A stretch of 30,651 nucleotides of DNA from a virus. Shown here in pieces: positions 13,619 to 22,478 of the stretch. Numbering within the stretch: the first letter of the stretch is position 1; the number at the start of each line of letters is the position of its first letter. The notes under the pieces are model-generated. The model did no database searches and was not told the DNA's origin. It saw only the letters and a list, made by a program, of their open reading frames with translations. The stretch is from IMG/VR virus record IMGVR_UViG_3300029268_001371, positions 1-30,651 of that record; one strand, written 5' to 3'. The translations under genes were made by a program, and so were the position numbers.

Positions 13619-14250
13619 TAATAGATTCTAACGATTTCGTAATGGGTGACTTCAAACACCATTTGATTGAGGGTTATACTGTAAAACCTCTTGATTGTGG
13701 TGATTTCATGTTTGAGCTTAATGGTGGTCCTTTAATCTTTGAAAGAAAAACCGTTGGGGATTTTATGCAGTCTTTGAATTCTCATCATATTCATACCCAA
13801 TTAATGAAGATGCAGGAACTTACTCCTTACAATTATATCATTATTGTTGGCAATGTAAATAAATTCTTCATAGAGTCAGAGTTCTATACTAAAAAACAAT
13901 TTCTTGGTGGAATTGCTAATTTGTCTTTACATGGGGCAAAGATATTATTTGTTGATAATAATGAACAAATGTGTGATTTAATGTATTGTATGGCTGAAAA
14001 GTTTGCTTCGAAGGACAAACCAATTCTTATTGAACAAGATATTGTTTTTAAGAAAAGAGAGGTTTCTCCTTTGGTTAAGGTTCTTATGAACATTGAAACT
14101 ATTGGTGTGGAGAAAGCAGAAATAATTGCTACTAAATATACATCATTACAAACAATTTCTTTAGCAATTGAGGAAAATTCTTTTTATGTTAATTCAATTG
14201 GACCTAAATCCATTGAGAAGATTAAAAAATTCTTGGACGAGGTTTTGTGA
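13615..14250 (+). CDS. XPF/ERCC4-type structure-specific nuclease with helix-hairpin-helix tail
   Basis: The 211-residue protein has the hallmark catalytic motif ERKTVGDF (E43-R44-K45, D49), preceded by MIIDSND (D4, where the family has DxRE-like residues) and CGDFMFE. The C-terminal 55 residues form a tandem helix-hairpin-helix-like region (NIETIGVEKAEIIATKY ... NSIGPKSIEKIKKF). This is the archaeal Hef/XPF nuclease layout without the helicase domain. It cuts branched or flap DNA. Its start overlaps the small terminase and its stop the large terminase (TGATG), suggesting that it clears branches before or during packaging. Confidence 0.88.
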   Translation: MIIDSNDFVMGDFKHHLIEGYTVKPLDCGDFMFELNGGPLIFERKTVGDFMQSLNSHHIHTQLMKMQELTPYNYIIIVGNVNKFFIESEFYTKKQFLGGIANLSLHGAKILFVDNNEQMCDLMYCMAEKFASKDKPILIEQDIVFKKREVSPLVKVLMNIETIGVEKAEIIATKYTSLQTISLAIEENSFYVNSIGPKSIEKIKKFLDEVL

Positions 14251-15623
14251 TGCTTTCACTTAAGGCTTTCGCTTTTCGTATAATAGGGTTGTCACTCGCA
14301 CCTTTTCACAGAGATATGTGTGATTTAATAGAAAACAATCGTCACGTTGTTATAATGGCTCCTCGTCAGCACGGTAAGTCAGAAATTGGTTCTATTGCTC
14401 AAGCTTTGTGGAGGGCGTACTATGCAGAGAAGCCAATCAAAATAGTTATTGTTTCTAATATTGATTTGCAGTCAGGGAAGATTCTCGCAAGAATTCGTGA
14501 TTTGATTGAAACTAACCCAGCTCTTCGTTCTGTTTTAATGCCCGATAACATTTACAAAGAAAAGTGGGCTGCAACTATGCTTCATTGCAAAAATGGTGTT
14601 ACTATTGAAGGTTATGGTCTTTCTCCTAAAATCAGAGGATTACCAATTAATCACTTGATTTTAGATGATGTTCTTAGAGATGATACTGGAAGCACTTCTA
14701 AAACAAAGAAGTTGTTTCGTGAAGTAGTTCTTCCTACAATTAATGCAACTAAGGGAACTCTTTCTGTTGTTGGTACTCCTCAGTCAAAAGTTGATTTGTT
14801 ACACGATTTGCTTGAGAAAGATAATGGTTGGGCTAAAGCTCGTTATCAAGCAGTTTCTTTGAATCACGATGGTTCTTGGAAAGATCCTTTGTGGCCGAGA
14901 GCAGGTAATCTTGGTTACACTATTGATGAATTAAAGAAAATCCAAGCAACTATGGATTCTGTTTCTTGGTCTAAGGAAATGATGTGTAATCCTGTTTCAG
15001 GGAGCGCTTCGCTTTATCCTTGGGATTTAATTAAAGATTGTATTATTGAGGGGCTTGGAGAATCAGGAATAACTAATCCTAACTCTGCTTATTACTTAGG
15101 CGCTGATGTTTCTGTTTCAAGTAACCCTAATGCAGATTTTTCGGTTTTTACTGTAGCAGAACAGAGTGGAAAACAACCTCTTCGTATTGTTCATATTATT
15201 AGAGTTCCTGGAAAAACTATTGACGAGCAAGGGAGCATCATCAGAGAACTTGACAAGAAGTACAATTTCAGTCGTTGCCTTGTTGAACAGAATGGAATCT
15301 CTTATGATTTTGTTAGAACTATGCAAAAGGATCCGCAACTTGGTAGAAAAGTCGAAGGTTTCTTAACTACACACAAAAACAAAGAAAGGATTCTTGGGGC
15401 AGTAGAAATATCTTTCAGAAACAAAAACCTTTTCATTCCTAAAAACGAAACACTTATTGAAGAATTGCTTAACTTTGGTATTAAGGAGAGAGAAGATCAC
15501 TTTGGGGGCAAGACACAATCTTATGAAGGACTTGGTTCTCACGATGATTGTGTAATGTCTTTAGCTCTTTGTGTAGAGTGTGCTTCAAGTGGTTTGGTTA
15601 AATCAACTCTTTCTTTCTTGTAA
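14250..15623 (+). CDS. terL: Terminase large subunit
   Basis: The 457-residue packaging motor has an N-terminal ATPase with Walker A APRQHGKS (about 37-44), Walker B HLILDDV (about 135-141) and the coupling motif SVVGTPQS (about 172-179). The C-terminal RNase H-like nuclease shows GADVSVSS with ADF (D286, D296), LVEQNGISYDF, and GSHDDCVMSLAL (acidic pair near 441). Length and order match tailed-virus TerL. ATG 14250 overlaps the nuclease stop as TGATG; a GTG three bases earlier is also in frame. It cuts concatemeric DNA and pumps it through the portal. Confidence 0.95.
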   Translation: MLSLKAFAFRIIGLSLAPFHRDMCDLIENNRHVVIMAPRQHGKSEIGSIAQALWRAYYAEKPIKIVIVSNIDLQSGKILARIRDLIETNPALRSVLMPDNIYKEKWAATMLHCKNGVTIEGYGLSPKIRGLPINHLILDDVLRDDTGSTSKTKKLFREVVLPTINATKGTLSVVGTPQSKVDLLHDLLEKDNGWAKARYQAVSLNHDGSWKDPLWPRAGNLGYTIDELKKIQATMDSVSWSKEMMCNPVSGSASLYPWDLIKDCIIEGLGESGITNPNSAYYLGADVSVSSNPNADFSVFTVAEQSGKQPLRIVHIIRVPGKTIDEQGSIIRELDKKYNFSRCLVEQNGISYDFVRTMQKDPQLGRKVEGFLTTHKNKERILGAVEISFRNKNLFIPKNETLIEELLNFGIKEREDHFGGKTQSYEGLGSHDDCVMSLALCVECASSGLVKSTLSFL

Positions 15624-15638
15624 TACAGATTGATTCAT

Positions 15639-15651
15639 TGTGTAATACACA
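15639..15651. promoter_or_regulatory. TGTA-n-TACA operator-like palindrome before the portal promoter
   Basis: TGTGTA-A-TACACA has perfect 6-base arms and ends six bases before GCTTATATAC. A partial copy, TGTAATACAGA, lies at about 15620-15630. The same type of site stands at the same distance before the promoter at 12298. Confidence 0.55.
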
Positions 15652-15656
15652 GAAAT

Positions 15657-15666
15657 GCTTATATAC
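15657..15666 (+). promoter_or_regulatory. Archaeal TATA-box promoter of the portal gene
   Basis: GCTTATATAC (TTATATAC at 15659-15666) is centred about 25 bases before ATG 15687. There is no Shine-Dalgarno between box and start, so the message is probably leaderless. Confidence 0.7.
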
Positions 15667-15686
15667 TACAGCCCTAAGTGTAATGT

Positions 15687-17252
15687 ATGGCCGATATAGA
15701 GCGAACGTCAGTTTCAAACTCTTTGATTGATAATTACTCTCCTAATGTAGATGGGCAAGAGAAACCATCGAAAATTGCTGTTGAAAACTATTATGTTTGG
15801 TTACAGAAGATGCCTGAAGTAGCGGGCGTAGTAGGAGCAATTTGTAATGATATAATGGGTGACGGATTTGAATTTAGAGGGGAATCCAAAGCAGGAGTTA
15901 AAGCTGCTCAAGAATTTGTAAGATAGAACCATTTTACTAAAAAACTTTATTCTACTCTTCAAGATTATGTTTTGCTTGGAGATGCTTACTTAGGTGTAAG
16001 AATTATCCAAGAATCTTATATTAACAAAATGATTGAAGGAACAAGTATTATTGATGATTTACAGAAATGTGATTTGCAAAAAGATGATTTGATTAGCAAA
16101 CTTAAAATAAGAGATCCTGATTTATTTTTCCCAAGAGAGATTTTTCCACTCAAAGCAACTACAATTTATCCTAACTATGATGAACACGGTAGAATAAAAG
16201 AATACATTCAGAAAGTTAATGGTAATTCTAAAAAAGTTTCTTTCTCTCCATTTGAAGTTATTCACTTCTCCTTGAATAACATTGGAAATGATGTGTTCGG
16301 CTCTACCCCGTTAGCTTCTTGCCTTAATGATATAGCAACTCTTTGGTATGCTAAAGATTATGCCGGCACATTTTTCCAAAACGATGCTACTCCTGATAAA
16401 ATATATGTTCTTAAAAATACTGCTCCTAATAGTGCAGAGTATGATGAGTTCAAAAAACAAATTGAGAAATTCAAGAATTCTAAGAACAAGCATAAGTCAA
16501 TGGTTATGACTGGTGAAGTAGAAGTTCAGAATGTTAATGAGTTCAACAAAGACTTAGAATTTTCCACTCTTATTGACAAATTCACTCAGAGATTAAGAAT
16601 GGCTTGGAATATGCCTGGTTCTCGTTTAGATGACACTGGTAAATCAGGTACAAACAAATCTGCTGAAGCTGGGTATTATAAAAATATTAATAGAATGCAA
16701 TCAGAAATAGAGGAAACTCTTAATGCTGAACTTTGGTCAAGATTTGGTGACATTGAAATGATTTTTAAGAAAGCTTACAAGAGAGATGAGTCTATTGAAG
16801 CAGATATAATTACAAAAACTGTTGGAAAACCAGTAATGACACAAAATGAAGGAAGAGAATATCTTGGTTACAAACCACTCCCTGATGCTAAGTATGATGA
16901 AATCCAAGATGATTTCAAAGAAAATCCAGGTGGTCAATTACCTGACACAAAAGAAGGCGAAGAGGTTGGAAACCAACATAGACTTGCTCAAAAGATGGAG
17001 AAAAGAAATGTTGTTGTTCTTGATAATTTTAGAAATTTTAAAAGTATTGTTGAAGCTGATGGAAGAACATTTATGACTGCTAAAGTTTTCTGTAATGAAG
17101 ATTCTGACAAATTTACTTTTGTGTTTTCAGATAGTGTTGGGACTTATGAGTGCTCTGTAATGAAATCAGAAATACAAGATGAAAAAGATTTTAGATTCCA
17201 ATATGTTAATTATTCTATGAGTGGAAAATTGAAGAGTATTGTTGAGGTGTGA
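15687..17252 (+). CDS. Portal protein, interrupted by an in-frame TAG at codon 80
   Basis: The frame encodes 521 codons if TAG at 15924-15926 is read through. Residues 1-79 end KAAQEFVR; after the TAG the same frame continues NHFTKKLYSTLQDYVLLGDA with about 441 codons to TGA. The joined product follows the portal pattern: a helical N-terminus, a D-x-x-L-x-G-D-A-Y core strand, then FEVIHFSLNN, and the clip/crown part NAELWSRFGD. Position directly after TerL supports portal. No ribosome site or ATG lies close after the TAG (TTG 15972 and ATG 16029 lack one), so a separate downstream start is unlikely. Options are amber suppression, pyrrolysine or other recoding, or a nonsense mutation. The last 150 residues go beyond the usual portal core. 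Confidence 0.8.
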
Positions 17253-17254
17253 TA

Positions 17255-18337
17255 ATGGGTGACACACTCTACGAGGAAATAAAACTTTCTCGTGATGATT
17301 TAGAAAGAGATAAATTCGTTGGTTATTCTGATGGAAAAGTAGCTACAAGAACAATTTCTACTGTTGTACAACCAACAGGAACTAATCTTCATTCTGTTGT
17401 TGATTCAGGATTTTTACAAATAAAAGATCAGTATGGTTTTGCTGCAGAAAATACTCCAATGGACGAAGTAAGAGTGGCTGAAGCAACAAGACTTGTTGGA
17501 ACTATTTTTGAAGGAACTACTATTGACACAAACTTTTGGACAGCAACTCTTGCAAACAATGGTACTGCCACCCAAGCAAGTAATCAAATAACTCTTGGGA
17601 GTTCAACAGCAAACAATGGAAGTTCTATTTTGCAAACTACAAGAAAAGCAAGATATGTTGCAAGTATTTCAAATAGGTTTAGGGCGCAAGTTCAATTAGG
17701 GGATACTGGTGTCACTGGTAATACAAGAAGATGGGGTTGCTTTGATGGTACTGATGGAATGTATTTTGAATTAGCAGGAATAGTTTTATCAGCTTGTGTT
17801 ATGAAAGCAGGTGTTAGAACTTTGGTTTTGGCTTTAAACACTCCAACAACAAATATTACAAGTTACGAAATATATTATACTAATTCAAAAATTTATTTTG
17901 TTATGGGTGGTGTTTTAGTTGCTACTCATAATGCGACAACAGCTACTTATTCTGACACTTTAACTCTTCCTGTTAGAATTGATAATATTAATTCAGGAAG
18001 TACAACTAATTCGACAATATTAGTTAGGGTAGCAAGTATTACAAGACTTGGGAAACTTGAAACAAATCCTACTTACAAAAATATGACGGGAATAAGTTCT
18101 TCAACTATTCTAAAATATGGTGCAGGAATGCTACACAATATAATAGTTGGGACACCAGTAAATAACGCAACCATTGCTGTTTATGATAATACTACAGGCA
18201 CTGCTAATCCAATAAGTGTATTTACATTACCAAATTTAGCAAGTCCAATGAACATTGATTTCCATTGTCCATTCAGTAACGGGCTAAATATAGTTCCAAG
18301 TTCAACAGGTTTGAATTTAACAATAGTTTATGAATAA
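17255..18337 (+). CDS. Beta-rich virion surface or tail protein
   Basis: The 360-residue protein has a helical, charged N-terminus (MGDTLYEEIKLSRDDLERDK). A long Thr/Asn/Ser-rich beta region follows, including a segment (about 90-270, TNFWTATLANNG ... RFRAQVQLGDTG ... GMYFELAG ... KIYFVMGGVLVATHN) with the strand order of a concanavalin-like lectin or sugar-binding sandwich. A second small sandwich lies near the end. ATG 17255 follows GAGGTG. It is the first gene of the adhesin block after the portal. A role in host-surface or capsid-surface binding is inferred. Confidence 0.65.
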   Translation: MGDTLYEEIKLSRDDLERDKFVGYSDGKVATRTISTVVQPTGTNLHSVVDSGFLQIKDQYGFAAENTPMDEVRVAEATRLVGTIFEGTTIDTNFWTATLANNGTATQASNQITLGSSTANNGSSILQTTRKARYVASISNRFRAQVQLGDTGVTGNTRRWGCFDGTDGMYFELAGIVLSACVMKAGVRTLVLALNTPTTNITSYEIYYTNSKIYFVMGGVLVATHNATTATYSDTLTLPVRIDNINSGSTTNSTILVRVASITRLGKLETNPTYKNMTGISSSTILKYGAGMLHNIIVGTPVNNATIAVYDNTTGTANPISVFTLPNLASPMNIDFHCPFSNGLNIVPSSTGLNLTIVYE

Positions 18338-18346
18338 GCTTAAATA
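18336..18346 (+). promoter_or_regulatory. AAGCTTAAATA promoter before the baseplate genes
   Basis: This 11-base element is identical to one before the capsid protease gene (26359-26369). Its TATA-like part is centred about 38 bases before ATG 18381, leaving a short leader that contains AGGAAGGG as ribosome site. Confidence 0.6.
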
Positions 18347-18380
18347 ATATGAAAACAAATATTTTGTAGGAAGGGATTGT

Positions 18381-18740
18381 ATGACTGATTTAAAAATATA
18401 CCGAGGAGATAACAAGACTTGGGTTCTAACATTCAAGGATTCGGTAGGCGCAGCAATAGATATAACTGGCTACACAATCTTTTTCACAGTAAAAAATAAG
18501 CAAACTTATATTGATTCCATAACAGATACCACTGACGGATTAATACAAAAAACAGTTACTTCTCACACTACTCCTGCTTCGGGTATTTCAGCATTAAGTT
18601 TAGTTCCTGCTGACACTTCTTCTTTGGCTCCAACTAACTATATTTATGATATGCAATTAAAGGACGGTGCAGGAAAAATATTAACTTTTATCGAAGGTAA
18701 TTTTGAAATAATAGCTGATGTAACAAGGAGAAGCGTATGA
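18381..18740 (+). CDS. BppU-N-like baseplate/fibre adaptor
   Basis: The 119-residue protein starts MTDLKIYRGDNKTWVLTFKD and continues DSVGAAIDITGYTIFFTVK, the pattern of the N-terminal domain of phage baseplate upper proteins (RGDxxxWxLxFxD ... G..IDLTG.T..F.VK). In phages this sandwich attaches receptor-binding fibres to the tail. Ribosome site AGGAAGGG. It overlaps the next gene as ATGA, a likely partner. Confidence 0.7.
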   Translation: MTDLKIYRGDNKTWVLTFKDSVGAAIDITGYTIFFTVKNKQTYIDSITDTTDGLIQKTVTSHTTPASGISALSLVPADTSSLAPTNYIYDMQLKDGAGKILTFIEGNFEIIADVTRRSV

Positions 18741-20143
18741 CTGATGATATCAACGTGGTTTTCTCTGAAGAGGAAATTAATGTTACAGTTGCTGATGAGC
18801 AAACAATAGATGTCACTATTGAAGGCGGAGTTGTTGAACAGATAGAGTGGGGAACCATTACGGGGACTCTTTCTAATCAAACTGATTTGAAAGCAGAACT
18901 TGACAACAAATTAAATCAACCTTCCATTTATAATTTAGATACTGAAACATTAACTCTGGGTGTTGGATTAATCCATTCTTTTATTAGAGTAGGAAATTCT
19001 TTGTTTGGTGGAAGTAGAACTTCTCCGCCAACTATTACTAAAATAATTGATGCAAACAATATGGTTACTGGTGGAACTGAAGTAATTACTTTAACAGGAA
19101 AAACTTATTGTGAATCAGTAACCTACAATGAAACAACTAAAAAACTTTATTTTTTGTTAGTGAATGAAATTCTTGAATTAGATCCTGATACAATGGATTA
19201 CACTATTTTTCCAATAACAATGACTGGTGGGACTGGCGGGAGTGGGGCAATTACAAATGACGGAACTTATTTTTATGTTACAAGTTATGTGCTTCATTCA
19301 AAGGTTGCGAAGTTTTCTTTTAACGGAACTGCATTTACAAATATTGGTGAAGCATCAATGGTTTATGTTTCTTTAGAAGTTGGGTATGGTCACTCTGCGC
19401 AGTATGATAAAGATAGTGGTTACTTGTTTGTTTGTGGTGCTGAATCTCCTGGTTGGGTTGCGAAAGTAAATGTTAGTGATATGTCTTTTACTTTGATAAG
19501 ACTTGCTGGTGGAAATGTAACAATTTCTGATGATATTGCAGTTGCTCCTGATTATGTTTATGGGGTTCTTGAAGGGCCACCACAATACAAGATTTTGAAG
19601 GTTAAAAAATCTGATATGAGTTATACTTACATAGATCCTGGAATTGCTGTTTCTGGGTATGGTTGTATTTACAATCCGTATGACAGATGTGTTTATACTG
19701 TTTATAATACAAATCCTGGAAGTTACATAAAAATAAATGATAGCACAGGGGAAATGAGATTATTCACTGCACCTACAGGAATTGGTGGAATGAATGAATT
19801 ACAATTTAGTGAATATAATATGTGGCACACAACTTGGACTACTCCTGCAAAAGTTATTAGATTAGCTAATCCAAGTGAGAGATATGTTAGAATTTTAAAA
19901 GCTGATAATTCTATTGGTTATTCTTACAACGAAGGAGCAGTTGTTGCGGATAGTTTTGCTGGTAGTGGTGCTGGTTTAACAAATATTGCTGTTGGGAATA
20001 ATGGGGAATTACAATACAAGAATGGAACTGCGTTTGATAGCAATACTAAATTAGTTTATGATGAAACCACAAATAGTTTTACTGAAGGAAATTTAAAATA
20101 CTTATATATGGGTAGTAAAGTAGGTGTGTTTGTTTATGGTTAA
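18737..20143 (+). CDS. Tail fibre-like protein with beta-propeller-like centre
   Basis: The 468-residue protein opens with a short acidic strand region, then EWGTITGTLSNQTDLKAELD, a linker common in phage tail fibres. Residues about 70-380 contain repeated four-strand units (KLYFLLVNEILELDPDT, TYFYVTSYVLHSKVAKF, GYLFVCGAESPGWVAKV, CVYTVYNTNPGSYIKI), as in a beta-propeller. The C-terminus (GSGAGLTNIAVGNNGELQYK) returns to fibre-like sequence. Probable receptor-binding protein. The next gene overlaps as ATGGTTAA. Confidence 0.7.
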   Translation: MTDDINVVFSEEEINVTVADEQTIDVTIEGGVVEQIEWGTITGTLSNQTDLKAELDNKLNQPSIYNLDTETLTLGVGLIHSFIRVGNSLFGGSRTSPPTITKIIDANNMVTGGTEVITLTGKTYCESVTYNETTKKLYFLLVNEILELDPDTMDYTIFPITMTGGTGGSGAITNDGTYFYVTSYVLHSKVAKFSFNGTAFTNIGEASMVYVSLEVGYGHSAQYDKDSGYLFVCGAESPGWVAKVNVSDMSFTLIRLAGGNVTISDDIAVAPDYVYGVLEGPPQYKILKVKKSDMSYTYIDPGIAVSGYGCIYNPYDRCVYTVYNTNPGSYIKINDSTGEMRLFTAPTGIGGMNELQFSEYNMWHTTWTTPAKVIRLANPSERYVRILKADNSIGYSYNEGAVVADSFAGSGAGLTNIAVGNNGELQYKNGTAFDSNTKLVYDETTNSFTEGNLKYLYMGSKVGVFVYG

Positions 20144-22478
20144 TATTTCAAGTTGGACTGAATTGAATGCTGCAAGAAATCAGCCTTACGAATCATTTAC
20201 TCTTATAGCAAATCTTAAAATTACTGATGCTGATTACAATGGAATAGGGAATGCTTGGGCTCCTTTGTGTTACGATTATCAAGGTACATTTAATGGTAAC
20301 GGACATTATATTGAAGGATTAAGTGCTCCTTTATTTGGCTCTTTGTATATTTGTGTTGTGACAAAATTAGGATTAAAAGACATAAGTATTTCTGGTGCTT
20401 CTGGTGGATTGGCTAATGGGGCAATGTATAGTACAGTGGATAATTGTTGGGTAACTGGGACAATTTCAGGAGCAAATGTTGGTGGATTAATTGGGGAAGG
20501 ATATTATTGGGTAGGGATAACTAATTGTTATGCAAATGTAACTGTGACTGGTAGTGGTACTGCGGGGGGATTGATGTCTTATTCCCCAGTTGAAATAGTA
20601 AATTGTTTTTCAACAGGAAATGTTACTGGAAGCACAGTTGGTGGATTAATAGGTTCAGCAGATGTTGCTCCAACTAATTGTGGTTGGGTAACTACAACTG
20701 CAACTAATGCTATTGGAAGTCTTGGTGGAAGTCCTGCTAATGTTACTTATAATGAAGCAACTCTTACTCCTTATTATTTTAGTTCTCACGGAGTTTTTTC
20801 TGCTTGGGATTTTGTTAGCACTTGGCACACAAATACTGGCGCATTGCCTACTTTGAACCCAATAGGTACTACTCCAACTACTCCTGTTTTATCATTTACA
20901 TTATCTACTGATTCTTCAGTAACATTGGTTTGGACAGCAAGTACAACTGTTGGTGGAGAAATGATTGGTTATAAGATTGAAAGAGCTTTGGCAGGTGGAA
21001 CTTTTTCTGTGCTTGTAGCAAATACTGGGAATTTAAATTTGACTTACACAGATTCTTCTACTACAACAAAAACAGAATATGATTACAAAGTAACAGGATT
21101 AGCTTACGGTACTTCTTCAGCAGTATCAAATGTAGTCAGAGCTATTGCAAAAAATGCAGCTCTTAAATTTTTAGCTGATGGTATTGAAGTTCCAACTTCT
21201 CAATTTGTTTATTATGGAGATCCAAATACTGATGGAAGTTTAAGAGAATCAAATAATGGTACAACATTATTGCTTCAAAAAAGAGTTAATGGTTCTTGGG
21301 TTGAAACAACAAGTGATGAAGTTGATCCAGTATTTACTGCGCACCCTGCTTATGGATTAACTACGCAAGATATGATTGACATTGGTAATTTAAGTGGGAC
21401 TAATACTGGGGACCAGGTTTTGCCAACAAGAGATTCACTTGGGCTTGATACTGATGACACAGTAACTTTTGCTAATCTTTCAGGAACTAACACAGGTGAC
21501 CAAACTCTTCCTGTTAATTCTGATTTTAATTTATCTGATTTGGGTGATGTTGATGACACTGATAAAGCCGAAGGAAAAATATTAAAAGTAGATTCTGAAG
21601 GAAATCATGTTTATGTTACTGATGAAAGTGGAACAGATGAAAAAGTAAAATATGATGTTAGCGACCAAACAGCAGGTTATATTGCAGATAAGTTTGTTGC
21701 AGGAAGTGGAATATCTTTAGCTGAAGGAACTGGTGCTGATGAGAATAAATTAAAGATTACTAATTCAGGAGTTGTTACTGAAACTGACCCTGTGTATAGT
21801 GGTTCTCAAGCAGCAAATATTACAGCAACTGATATAACTAATTTAGGAAATTTAAGTGGGACTAATACTGGTGACCAAGATTTATCAGGTTATTTATTAT
21901 TAGACCAAACAACTCCTCAAACTTTTTCAGCAGGAACAGTAACAGGAAGCGGATTACTAAATGTTTCAAGCGGAACTATAGGACTTGATACTAATACTTA
22001 TTTGCCTACTGGTGGGTGGTATGATACTGACCAATATAATATTAATATTTCAGGATTTAATAACGATGCAGGTTACTTGGTTTATGGAAGCACTATTAGT
22101 TATGCTGAAAGTGCAGGTTATGCGTATAGTTCTGATTATGCAAATAGTGCAAATTATGCAAATAATGCAGGTTATGCTGGCACTGCAGGAACAGCAAACT
22201 ATTATGCTGAAACTGACCCTTTGTCTTTGCATACTTCAGGAGATAACACTACAGGATTAACTATTGAACTTCAAACTACAGGAAAGATTACAGGGGAAAT
22301 GGCTAAAGTAACTACTGATGCACCAAGTACTCAAAAAGGAGATTTATGGTTAGACACTGACGAACCAGCACCTACCCCTGTAGCTGACGGAACTTATACT
22401 ATTGGTTTAGGTTCTACTCAAGACGGAACAATTACAGTATTGAATGGAATAATTACAGCAATACAGGAAGTGATTTGA
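20136..22478 (+). CDS. Long modular tail fibre or adhesin with GLUG-like, fibronectin III and fibre repeats
   Basis: The 780-residue protein has three parts. Residues about 20-210 carry beta-helix repeats with GGLIG/GGLMS turns like GLUG adhesin repeats (VGGLIGEGYYW, AGGLMSYSP, VGGLIGSAD). Residues about 250-345 form a fibronectin type III-like domain (TPVLSFTLSTDSSVTLVWTA ... YKIERA ... YDYKVTGLAYG). The rest has fibre-shaft repeats, including three copies of NLSGTNTGDQ, a Tyr-Ala-rich segment, and TQKGDLWLDT. The start at 20136 follows TAGGTG. It is the largest gene seen and a strong candidate for a host-recognition fibre. The reading frame is intact. Confidence 0.8.
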   Translation: MVNISSWTELNAARNQPYESFTLIANLKITDADYNGIGNAWAPLCYDYQGTFNGNGHYIEGLSAPLFGSLYICVVTKLGLKDISISGASGGLANGAMYSTVDNCWVTGTISGANVGGLIGEGYYWVGITNCYANVTVTGSGTAGGLMSYSPVEIVNCFSTGNVTGSTVGGLIGSADVAPTNCGWVTTTATNAIGSLGGSPANVTYNEATLTPYYFSSHGVFSAWDFVSTWHTNTGALPTLNPIGTTPTTPVLSFTLSTDSSVTLVWTASTTVGGEMIGYKIERALAGGTFSVLVANTGNLNLTYTDSSTTTKTEYDYKVTGLAYGTSSAVSNVVRAIAKNAALKFLADGIEVPTSQFVYYGDPNTDGSLRESNNGTTLLLQKRVNGSWVETTSDEVDPVFTAHPAYGLTTQDMIDIGNLSGTNTGDQVLPTRDSLGLDTDDTVTFANLSGTNTGDQTLPVNSDFNLSDLGDVDDTDKAEGKILKVDSEGNHVYVTDESGTDEKVKYDVSDQTAGYIADKFVAGSGISLAEGTGADENKLKITNSGVVTETDPVYSGSQAANITATDITNLGNLSGTNTGDQDLSGYLLLDQTTPQTFSAGTVTGSGLLNVSSGTIGLDTNTYLPTGGWYDTDQYNINISGFNNDAGYLVYGSTISYAESAGYAYSSDYANSANYANNAGYAGTAGTANYYAETDPLSLHTSGDNTTGLTIELQTTGKITGEMAKVTTDAPSTQKGDLWLDTDEPAPTPVADGTYTIGLGSTQDGTITVLNGIITAIQEVI
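21387..21878 (+). repeat. Three copies of a 30-bp NLSGTNTGDQ-coding repeat
   Basis: Copies lie at 21387-21416, 21474-21503 and 21849-21878; the first and third differ by only two bases. The peptide is a well-known tail-fibre shaft motif in phages. The repeats could allow recombination between fibre genes. Confidence 0.85.
22101..22213 (+). repeat. Tyr-Ala-rich short tandem repeats in the fibre gene
   Basis: The segment codes for YAESAGYAYSSDYANSANYA and continues in the same style, with degenerate units built on TATGC-n-AATAGTGCA. Low-complexity shaft of the long fibre. It also produces spurious open frames on both strands. Confidence 0.8.

Noticed and set aside
15972-17252. A separate gene starting after the portal amber codon
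   Set aside because: The only nearby starts are TTG 15972 and ATG 16029 with no ribosome site, and the sequence between TAG and 15972 already reads as portal protein in the same frame.
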